DNA from: Marilutibacter aestuarii
Lineage (GTDB): Bacteria > Pseudomonadota > Gammaproteobacteria > Xanthomonadales > Xanthomonadaceae
DNA length: 47,289 nt
Assembly: GCF_006546775.1 (NCBI RefSeq)
Contig: NZ_VICE01000073.1
Coordinates: 1 to 47,289 of the forward strand
Reading direction: 5' to 3'
Position numbers and translations under genes: made by a program. The notes under the pieces are model-generated. The model did not search any database. It worked only from the letters and a program-made list of their open reading frames with translations, and was not told the DNA's origin. Numbering within the stretch: position 1 is the stretch's first letter; every line of letters begins with the position of its first letter. Below, in pieces: positions 41,566 through 47,289 of this stretch.

Positions 41566-42705
41566 TCAGGCCTCCCGGGCCACGACGCGGTCGCGCCCGG
41601 TCTGCTTGGCGCCCTGCAGGCGCTGGTCCGCGCGGCGGAGCAGGGCCGAGAGGTTGCGACCGTCGTGCGGGTAACTGGCCAGTCCCGCGCTGAAGCTCAG
41701 GCGGACGGCATCGGCGCCACGCTCGGGCTGGTAGGGGCGGTCGGCGAGGATCCGGCGGATCGCGTCGACCCGCTCCCATGCCGTGCCGACCGGCTTGCGC
41801 AGCACCAGCACGAACTCGTCGCCGCGCACGCGCGCGAGCCATTCGCCAGCGTCGATCATCTCGTTGAGCATCGCCACCACGTGGCGCAGGGCGCGGTCGG
41901 CCTCGGCGTGGCCGATCTCGTCGTTCAGGCGCCGGAACCGGTCCAGGTTGATCAAGGCCAGGGTCAGGCTGCTGCCGTCGTCGTCGGAAGCCTCGAACAG
42001 GCGCGGCATGCGGTGGATCAGCCAGGTCCGGTTAGGCAGGCCGGTCAGTCCGTCCGTGCCCGACATCTGCACCAGCTGCTGCATGCGGTAGACGATCATC
42101 GCCGTGACCAGGGTGACGATGACCAGCAAAAGAAGGCGCTGCACCTGGCTGCCCACCGTGACCGTGCCGTAGTCGATGGAGATCAGCTGCTCGGGGGAGT
42201 CCGCCACCAGCAGGATGCATGCATACAGCGCACCGTACTGGACCAGCGCCAGCAGGCCCGCCATCAGGGTGACGCGGCCATCGTTGCGCAGGCCGGTGAG
42301 CAGGATCGCGAGGATGTAGCCGCACCACACGATCAGGCTGTTGAGGCCGGCCGGCAGGTGCTGGCTGGCGAGCATGGCCAGCACCAGGGTGGCGATGCTG
42401 ACGTCGAAGGCGGTGGTCACGAACGGCAGCCAGCGGAAGCGGCGCCGGCGACGCGCCAGCGCCAGCCAGACCTGGGCGAAGACGTTGACGATCACCGCGC
42501 CCGCCAGGCCGATCAGATTCTCGTCGATGCGGCCGCCGCCGAGCATGTTGGCCAGCGGGAGCAACAGCAGCAGCACCGCGATCACCGCGCGCAGCCGGGC
42601 CACCATGAGCTCGCCGCTGGCGCCGATCTCGAGCATGATCTCGTCGGGCCGCGTCAGCAACGTCGAGATGACGGCCTTCAGTCCATGGTCGGTCGCTGCC
42701 AGCAT
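41566..42705 (-). CDS. Membrane-bound diguanylate cyclase (GGDEF domain)
   Basis: 379 residues: a hydrophobic N-terminal part (about 38-212) with roughly six helices, then a GGDEF domain starting DGLTGLPNR (218-226). The metal-binding LINLDRFRRLND is intact. The active-site loop reads RGDEF (294-298), with Arg in place of the first Gly, and no RxxD inhibitory site is seen just before it. It would make c-di-GMP from GTP if the RGDEF variant is active. It is 97 bases upstream of nupC on the same strand. The sensory input is unknown. Confidence 0.9.
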   Translation of the reverse strand: MLAATDHGLKAVISTLLTRPDEIMLEIGASGELMVARLRAVIAVLLLLLPLANMLGGGRIDENLIGLAGAVIVNVFAQVWLALARRRRRFRWLPFVTTAFDVSIATLVLAMLASQHLPAGLNSLIVWCGYILAILLTGLRNDGRVTLMAGLLALVQYGALYACILLVADSPEQLISIDYGTVTVGSQVQRLLLLVIVTLVTAMIVYRMQQLVQMSGTDGLTGLPNRTWLIHRMPRLFEASDDDGSSLTLALINLDRFRRLNDEIGHAEADRALRHVVAMLNEMIDAGEWLARVRGDEFVLVLRKPVGTAWERVDAIRRILADRPYQPERGADAVRLSFSAGLASYPHDGRNLSALLRRADQRLQGAKQTGRDRVVAREA

Positions 42706-42750
42706 TGGGGGGTCCCCGTCACGATGGCGGCAGGATAGCCGGTGTCGCCG

Positions 42751-43329
42751 TCAGCCGCCCAATGCACGCCAGAAGGCCCAGGCCGAGAGCGCCAGGAACA
42801 CCGCCGCCGCCGCCAGCCGGGCGGTCTTCAGCGGCAGGCGGGAGGAGAAGCGGCTGCCCAGCGCCACCACCGGCACGTTCGCCAGCAGCATGCCCAGCGT
42901 CGTGCCCAGCACGACTTCCCAGAGCGGCGAGTACTTCGCGGCGATCAACACGGTGGCGACCTGGGTCTTGTCGCCCATCTCGGCCAGGAAGAAGGCGAAG
43001 AGGGTGGCGATGAAGGCGCCCCGCGCCGGCAGCGACTCGTCCTCGTCGAGGGTGTCGGGCTTGAGCGTCCACAAGGCCACGGCCAGGAAGCTGAAAGCGA
43101 CGATCCACTGCAGCACGTGGGGTGACAGCCAACTGGAGGCCAGGCTGCCGAGCCAGCCGGCCAGCGCGTGGTTGAGGAGCGTCGCGACGAGGATGCCGGC
43201 GACGATCGGCCACGGCTTGCGGAAACGCGCCGCCAGCATCAGGGCGAGCAACTGGGTCTTGTCGCCGATCTCGGCGAGCGCCACCGTGCCGGTGGAGATC
43301 AGGGTGGTGGAAAAGGGCAGGGCATCCAT
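42751..43329 (-). CDS. UPF0016/TMEM165-GDT1 family manganese exporter
   Basis: 192 residues, six to seven helices in two homologous halves, each with the family motif E-x-G-D-K-T: ALAEIGDKTQLLALM and FLAEMGDKTQVATVL. Bacterial relatives (such as MneA and MntX-type proteins) export Mn2+. A yybP-ykoY manganese riboswitch forms the whole leader, supporting this role strongly. The ATG at 43329 lacks an obvious Shine-Dalgarno, and the 3' strand of the aptamer's P1 helix ends 6 bases before it. Confidence 0.93.
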   Translation of the reverse strand: MDALPFSTTLISTGTVALAEIGDKTQLLALMLAARFRKPWPIVAGILVATLLNHALAGWLGSLASSWLSPHVLQWIVAFSFLAVALWTLKPDTLDEDESLPARGAFIATLFAFFLAEMGDKTQVATVLIAAKYSPLWEVVLGTTLGMLLANVPVVALGSRFSSRLPLKTARLAAAAVFLALSAWAFWRALGG

Positions 43330-43335
43330 ATCGGG

Positions 43336-43540
43336 TCCAGGGTCTCGACGTGGGCCGGGCTTTCGCAGGACGCGAAGGCGGACGCCGCACGGCCCGGCCC
43401 GGGTACGCGCAACGCCTGCCTTCGGTCTTGCCCGGTCGTTTCCTGGACGGATGTCGACTGCGCGCGCCATGGCCTGCCGGCCAAGTGTGTTGACGTCGCG
43501 CCCCGGCCCGCGCTGGGCGGCCGGTGGGCTACTCCCCGGA
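43336..43540 (-). promoter_or_regulatory. yybP-ykoY manganese riboswitch
   Basis: On the minus strand: GGGGAGTAGCCC (43537-43526), then GACGTCAACACA, then CCGGGCAAGACCG. These are the conserved blocks of the Mn2+-sensing aptamer. Outer P1 helix: TCCGGGG (43540-43534) pairs CCCTGGA (43342-43336) over 7 bp. P1 reaches close to the start codon, so control is likely at translation. Confidence 0.88.
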
Positions 43541-43554
43541 GGAAGAGTGGGCGG

Positions 43555-43560
43555 ATTGTA
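43555..43560 (-). promoter_or_regulatory. -10 box of the manganese-exporter transcript
   Basis: TACAAT on the minus strand, placing the start at about 43548, eight bases before the riboswitch P1 helix. The -35 region (TACCCA) is poor. Confidence 0.5.
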
Positions 43561-43565
43561 CCGGC

Positions 43566-43593
43566 TTGGCGCCGCCGTGGGTACCGATACACT
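43566..43593 (+). promoter_or_regulatory. Probable promoter of the aldo/keto reductase gene
   Basis: TTGGCG (43566-43571) and TACACT (43588-43593), spacer 16, about 28 bases before the ATG; back to back with the riboswitch promoter. Confidence 0.4.
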
Positions 43594-43620
43594 GAAGGCT
43601 TCCCAACGTTGGAGCCCGCC

Positions 43621-44592
43621 ATGCAATACCGTCGCCTCGGTTCGTCCGGCCTGCAGTTGTCGGCCCTGTCGTTCGGTGCCTGGATCACCTTCGGCGCGCA
43701 GATCGGCCGTTCGCAGGCGCGCGACCTCATCGCCTGCGCGTGGGACAACGGCGTCAACTTCTTCGACAACGCCGAGGTCTATGCCAAGGGCGAGGCGGAG
43801 CGGGTGATGGGCGACGTGATCGCCGACCTTCGGCTGCCCCGCGACGGCTTCTGCATCTCGAGCAAGGTCTTCTTCGGCAGTGCCCGGGACCCCGCGCCCA
43901 CCCAGCGCGGGCTCTCGCGCAAGCACGTGACCGACGCCTGCCACGACGCCCTCAAGCGGCTGCGGGTGGACTACCTGGACCTGTATTACTGCCATCGCGC
44001 CGATCCCGATACGCCGATCGGCGAGACCGTGCTGGCCATGGATGCACTCATCCGCCAGGGCAAGGTGCTGTACTGGGGGACGTCGGAATGGGCTGCGTCC
44101 GAGCTGCGCGAGGCCTGCAAGTTCGCCCGCGCCAACGGCCTGCATCCGCCGACCATGGAGCAGCCGCAGTACAACCTGCTCCACCGCGAGCGGGTGGAAC
44201 TGGAATACGCGCCCCTCTACGGCGAGTACGGGCTGGGCACGACGATCTGGTCGCCCCTGGCCTCCGGCGTGCTGACCGGCAAGTACAACGACGGCATCCC
44301 GGGCGACTCCAGGCTGGCGCAGGAGGACGCGGCCTGGTTGCAGGACAACATCCGCGGCGAAGCCGGTGCCGAACGGCTGGCGCGGGCCCGGCGTTTCACC
44401 GCGGTCGCCGCCGAACTGGGCGTCGACCCCGCGCCGCTGGCGATTGCCTGGTGCCTGCGCAACCCGCACGTGTCCAGCGTGATCCTGGGCGCCAGCCGGA
44501 CCGCCCAGCTCGAGCAGAACCTCAAGGCGCTGGAGGTACTCGAACAGGTCGACGAGCGCGGCTGGCAGCAGGTCAAGGCCGCGACGTCCTGA
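43621..44592 (+). CDS. Aldo/keto reductase (AKR6/Kv-beta-like)
   Basis: 323 residues. The AKR catalytic tetrad is recognisable: Asp in FFDNAEVY, Tyr in the same motif, Lys in ISSKVFFG and His in LYYCHRAD. Other family marks: MQYRRLGSSGLQLSALSFGAW, WGTSEWAASEL, QPQYNLLHR, GTTIWSPLASGVLTGKYN and the NADPH-binding VILGASRTAQLEQNLKAL. Similar proteins reduce small aldehydes and methylglyoxal-type compounds. The substrate cannot be assigned. It is divergent from the Mn exporter. Confidence 0.93.
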   Translation: MQYRRLGSSGLQLSALSFGAWITFGAQIGRSQARDLIACAWDNGVNFFDNAEVYAKGEAERVMGDVIADLRLPRDGFCISSKVFFGSARDPAPTQRGLSRKHVTDACHDALKRLRVDYLDLYYCHRADPDTPIGETVLAMDALIRQGKVLYWGTSEWAASELREACKFARANGLHPPTMEQPQYNLLHRERVELEYAPLYGEYGLGTTIWSPLASGVLTGKYNDGIPGDSRLAQEDAAWLQDNIRGEAGAERLARARRFTAVAAELGVDPAPLAIAWCLRNPHVSSVILGASRTAQLEQNLKALEVLEQVDERGWQQVKAATS

Positions 44593-44629
44593 GGGCCGGG
44601 GGCAGGGCCGTGGCGCTTGCCCCCTCGGC

Positions 44630-44661
44630 TTGACTCAAAAATGCGAATGATTATCATCATC
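44630..44661 (+). promoter_or_regulatory. hemP promoter with Fur box
   Basis: TTGACT (44630-44635) and a -10-like TATCAT (44652-44657) flank and overlap GCGAATGATTATCATCATC (44643-44661), matching the 19-bp Fur consensus at 15 positions. Fur with iron would block this promoter. Confidence 0.85.
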
Positions 44662-44686
44662 ATCTCATTCACAACGAGTCACGGCC

Positions 44687-44929
44687 ATGCCCATGCGTCA
44701 TTCGATCGCTGCTTCGTCCGTTGCCGTCCAGTTTCCGCCGCGCGCCGTCGAGCGCAGGGCGTCGCTCAAGCCCGGGGCAGTGGGGATGCCGGCCGCGCCG
44801 GTCCCGCGCGGTGCGCTGCTCGACAGTGACGCCCTGCTGCGTGGCGGGCGCGAGGTGCTGATCCAGCATGGCGGCGAGGTCTACCGCCTGCGCCATACCC
44901 GCAACGACAAGCTGATCCTGACCAAGTAG
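44687..44929 (+). CDS. hemP: Hemin uptake protein HemP
   Basis: 80 residues. The conserved C-terminus LLRGGREVLIQHGGEVYRLRHTRNDKLILTK is diagnostic of HemP, a small protein expressed under iron limitation and linked to heme uptake or heme-receptor gene activation. The N-terminal half is variable and Ala/Arg-rich. The Fur-controlled promoter lies just upstream, the terminator 86 bases downstream. A heme receptor gene usually follows but none is present intact. An ATG two codons in (44693) is an alternative start. Confidence 0.92.
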   Translation: MPMRHSIAASSVAVQFPPRAVERRASLKPGAVGMPAAPVPRGALLDSDALLRGGREVLIQHGGEVYRLRHTRNDKLILTK

Positions 44930-45015
44930 CACGATGCTGCCCTCGGCCTCGCCCGGCGGCTTTCCCCCGGAAAGCCCTCTCTCCCCCGCCGGGTGGGGCA
45001 CGCCACGGACGGCCT

Positions 45016-45052
45016 GCCTGCCACCGCGTTCACCGGTGGCAGGCCCTTTCCT
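45016..45052 (+). terminator. hemP terminator
   Basis: Perfect 11-bp arms GCCTGCCACCG / CGGTGGCAGGC (45016-45026, 45034-45044) with a 7-base loop, then CCTTTCCTT. Confidence 0.75.
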
Positions 45053-45136
45053 TCATCCGCCCCTCCCGGTCGCCGGCATCCATGCCGGATCGCGCCACGG
45101 GCGGCTACTTGCGACATACCCCATCGCCGGGTCCCC

Positions 45137-45259
45137 GTGACTTCCCGTTCGCTCCATCCGCATTGCCTGGCCATCGGACTGGCGCTTTCCGTGCACGCCC
45201 TTGCCCACGCCCCTGTCCGGACAGGCGGAGACCCTGTCGTCCGGCGGCGAAGTCGGTGA
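45137..45259 (+). other. Short frame beginning with a signal-peptide-like sequence; possible heme-receptor remnant
   Basis: From a GTG at 45137 the frame reads VTSRSLHPHCLAIGLALSVHALAHA, a plausible signal peptide, then runs out of sense and stops at 45259. In the next frame the same DNA gives QAETLSSGGEVGDAGIDAVFE, which resembles the mature start of an outer-membrane receptor. Its position behind hemP is where a TonB-dependent heme receptor gene normally lies, so it could be the broken 5' end of one. Weak evidence. The rest of the 44930-45325 gap holds only the terminator. Confidence 0.2.
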
Positions 45260-45325
45260 CGCCGGGATCGACGCGGTGTTCGAACGTCGCGCTGCTGACG
45301 CGCTGAGCGCGCCGGCGGCCGGCGA

Positions 45326-46609
45326 TCACGCGAAGACCAGCGCCTGCGCCATGCCGGATGCCGCGGGTGCGGGCGGGGGGAGTGGTGGCGCCGGTGCCGC
45401 AGGCACCGTGGTGGAGGGCAGGGCCGGCGGCGTCGGGGGGTTCGGCGCGGACGGAGGGCGCGCATCGGGTGGGGACGGTGCGGCCGGGGGTGCCGGCGGT
45501 CGTGGCGGTGCCGGGGCGCGCGGGAGGTTGATCACCATCGGCTCCGGCACGGTGACCTGGGCGGTGGCGGCCTTGCGATCGCGCAGGTATGCCACCGGGA
45601 CCCGGACACCGCTTGGCTTGCCGCGGAACGCCGCCATCGCCTCGCGTGGCGTGGCCACCGGCTTGCCGTCGACCGAGCGGATCACGTCCCCGGCCTGCAG
45701 TCCCTCCAGTTCCGGTCCGGTGCTCAGCACCAAGACGCCGGCGTCGGTGCCGAAGTAGCGTCCCAGCGTGGCATCCACCGACGCCAGGTTCAGGCCGTTC
45801 CAGCGAAAGGCTTCCATCAGCAGCGGCGAGGCGCAGGTGCCGCCGGCGCATTCGGACCGGCCCAGGTCGATGATCTCGGTGCGCACGCGCGGTGCCACCA
45901 TCGGTGATGCGATGCCGGCCCGGCCGCTGCCGTCGGCGTTGCCGCGGATCAGGATCGTCTCGTGGGCGCCGGAACCGTCGGAGGCCACGACATGGGTGAA
46001 GCCGTCGGTCTCGACTTCGAGCGTGCCGTCGCCGGCCTGCTGCCAATGCACGCGGCCGCGCGGGAGTATCGTCGTGTCGTCGCCACCACGGAAAACCATG
46101 ACGCGCTCGCTCACGGTCGGGGTGAGCGCCAGGCTGCGTCGCGTGCCGTCGCGTTCGTAGGCGATCGACACCGGCGTGTCGATCGAGAGGTCGGACAGCA
46201 ACTCGCGCGAGCGCGCCAGGCGTGCGTCCGCACTGGCGGCGGCAACCGTCTGCCCATCGACCTCGAGCAGCCGGTCCCCGCTCCTGAGGCCGGCCCGCGC
46301 GGCTGCGCTGCCAGGCGTCACCGCGGCGATCCGCACGCCCTTGTCGGAATCGGGCGCCAGCACCACGCCGATGACCGGCGAGCGCTGGAGGCGGCGCTCG
46401 ATGACCACCGGCGTCGCGGGGTCGGCGCCGCTCGCGCGCGACAGTTCGGCCACGCGGCGCGCGGCGCGATCCAGCTCGGCGCGTGCCTCGTCGAGCGCCT
46501 TGCGTGCCGCCTCGGTGTCGGCGGGCGGCGAAGTCTGGGCGTGGATTGCCCCTGCGGCCAGGCACAGGCCGCAGGCGATCCAGAGGGCACGGGAAGTCAG
46601 GGCGTTCAT
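45326..46609 (-). CDS. Exported protein with two PDZ domains and a Pro-rich tail
   Basis: 427 residues. A signal peptide (MNALTSRALWIACGLCLAAGAIHA) is followed by a short coiled-coil-like stretch (ARKALDEARAELDRAARRVAELS), PDZ1 (about 75-155: IGVVLAPDSDKGVRIAAVTPGSAAARAGLRSGDRLLEVDG), a spacer with a CAGGTC Cys pair, PDZ2 (about 275-355: GRYFGTDAGVLVLSTGPELEGLQAGDVIRSVDGKPV) and a proline/alanine tail from about 365. No protease domain is present, so it is probably a periplasmic adaptor. It follows the membrane-anchored gene at 46647 by 37 bases, likely the same operon. Confidence 0.87.
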   Translation of the reverse strand: MNALTSRALWIACGLCLAAGAIHAQTSPPADTEAARKALDEARAELDRAARRVAELSRASGADPATPVVIERRLQRSPVIGVVLAPDSDKGVRIAAVTPGSAAARAGLRSGDRLLEVDGQTVAAASADARLARSRELLSDLSIDTPVSIAYERDGTRRSLALTPTVSERVMVFRGGDDTTILPRGRVHWQQAGDGTLEVETDGFTHVVASDGSGAHETILIRGNADGSGRAGIASPMVAPRVRTEIIDLGRSECAGGTCASPLLMEAFRWNGLNLASVDATLGRYFGTDAGVLVLSTGPELEGLQAGDVIRSVDGKPVATPREAMAAFRGKPSGVRVPVAYLRDRKAATAQVTVPEPMVINLPRAPAPPRPPAPPAAPSPPDARPPSAPNPPTPPALPSTTVPAAPAPPLPPPAPAASGMAQALVFA

Positions 46610-46646
46610 GGGATCCTCGTCTGGGTGGTTCGAAGTCGGTGGGCCA

Positions 46647-47289
46647 TCAGTCGACGCGGACCAGGGTGGCGTCGTAGTCGCGTCCCTGGGCGGCCATCAG
46701 GCGCTGTGTGGTTTCCAGCCCGGCGAGGTCGCGAAGCGCGTCGACGCGCGCTTGCCACAGTTGCAGTCGCGCATCCGGCAGCAGCCCAGGTTCGGAGAGC
46801 GAGGCGTCGATGCCGCCGATCCGCGCATCGATGGCCGTGGTCATCGCCGCCGCGGTGGCGCTGGACATGCCGTCGTCGCGGGCGAGCGCCACCACGGCTT
46901 CCAGGCGCGCGGATTCCTCGTACAGGCGATCGAATGCAGGGGCGGTGGGCGTGGGGTGCGCGTCGACCGGCGCCGGCGCACGGGTGGCCATGGCCCCTGC
47001 CCGCGAGGCGCCGGCATCGCGCACCCGTCGGTGCGTTGCCGCAGGTTCGACGGCAGGCTCCGCGGCATCGGGCCGTCGGTCGGCGTTCGCGGGTTCGCCG
47101 GCAACGACCTGGCCGGGCGGGGGCGACGAGGCTTCGTGCCCCGGCCCGGGGGATCCATGCCCCCGCGCGGGCAGTGCAGCGGATGGCTTCGAGGCCATCC
47201 GCGCTGCCGGCACGGGCGTATCCAGGCGCGGCACGGCGATCCCGATCGCCAGGGCCACCGTGGCGGCGAGCGCCCAGGCAGCGACGGCA
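46647..47289 (-). CDS. Membrane-anchored protein of unknown function (5' partial)
   Basis: The frame runs off the right edge. The first visible residues, AVAAWALAATVALAIGIAVP, form a transmembrane helix, followed by a long Ala/Pro/Gly-rich region and a helical C-terminal domain (FDRLYEESARLEAVVALARDD, LQLWQARVDALRDLAGLETTQRLMAAQGRDYDATLVRVD). A GTG at 47258 is inside this helix and is unlikely to be the start. The layout (cytoplasmic part off-window, one helix, periplasmic tail) is that of many anti-sigma factors, but no such motif is visible here. The PDZ gene follows it. Confidence 0.7.
   Translation of the reverse strand, partial: AVAAWALAATVALAIGIAVPRLDTPVPAARMASKPSAALPARGHGSPGPGHEASSPPPGQVVAGEPANADRRPDAAEPAVEPAATHRRVRDAGASRAGAMATRAPAPVDAHPTPTAPAFDRLYEESARLEAVVALARDDGMSSATAAAMTTAIDARIGGIDASLSEPGLLPDARLQLWQARVDALRDLAGLETTQRLMAAQGRDYDATLVRVD

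Noticed and set aside
45201-45758. Plus-strand Gly/Ala-rich frame (GAGGGSGGAGAAG type) resembling a PE-PGRS-like protein
   Set aside because: It is the antisense of the Pro-rich tail of the PDZ protein; the glycine repeats are just the complement of proline codons.
1-47289. CRISPR arrays, transposases, integrases, phage genes, toxin-antitoxin or restriction-modification genes
   Set aside because: None seen on either strand; the only mobile-type DNA is the pair of short palindromic elements at 26.3-26.7 kb.

Overview
This is a GC-rich chromosomal window from a gammaproteobacterium, most likely Xanthomonadaceae (Lysobacter/Luteimonas/Xanthomonas type). Pointers are the ColR/ColS-like two-component pair, the solitary hemP with a Fur box, an S-adenosylhomocysteine riboswitch in front of ahcY, a yybP-ykoY manganese riboswitch in front of a UPF0016 exporter, and palindromic REP-like intergenic elements. 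The family is inferred from gene content; no 16S rRNA is present. No prophage, insertion sequence, CRISPR array or toxin-antitoxin module was seen.

Layout. 0-9 kb: housekeeping and membrane genes (SPOUT RNA methyltransferase running in from the left edge, zinc-ribbon methyltransferase, M28 peptidase, mscL, FAH-family hydrolase, Rieske protein, SLC13 permease, trmB, thiG). 9.0-15.8 kb: a tightly overlapping seven-gene minus-strand lipid operon (desaturase, FAD oxidoreductase, DUF1365, CFA-synthase homologue, DUF1295, second CFA homologue, lipocalin). It lies between thiS (upstream) and thiG-trmB (downstream), genes that are adjacent in relatives, so it looks like a cassette placed inside a thiamine operon. 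16-20.4 kb: autotransporter esterase, tRNA-Gly(CCC), rimB-like and rimK genes, a small exported protein. 20.4-23.8 kb: a regulatory intergenic region with a possible small RNA or attenuator, the colRS-like pair and ilvE.

23.8-33.2 kb holds the activated-methyl cycle on the minus strand: metF, ahcY (SAH riboswitch) and metK. metF and metK share an 18-bp TATC-N10-GATA palindrome near their starts. Between ahcY and metK is an Anbu-type cluster: circularly permuted ATP-grasp, alpha-E protein and proteasome-like Anbu peptidase, without the transglutaminase that usually accompanies it. 33.4-37.2 kb (plus strand): a two-domain acyltransferase resembling bifunctional ornithine-lipid synthases, overlapping an LpxH-like phosphoesterase, then a YdjM-like membrane hydrolase. 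37-42.7 kb (minus): small exported protein, dusB, a YegP-like protein, ribokinase plus NupC transporter, and a membrane diguanylate cyclase. 42.7-47.3 kb: manganese riboswitch and exporter, aldo/keto reductase, Fur-controlled hemP, a PDZ protein and a membrane-anchored protein running off the right edge.

The most interesting items are the lipid cassette between thiS and thiG with its active-site-divergent CFA homologue, the Anbu cluster, the OlsF-like fusion, and the paired regulatory motifs (metF/metK palindromes; 11-bp-phased TTAA repeats before colR and yegP).
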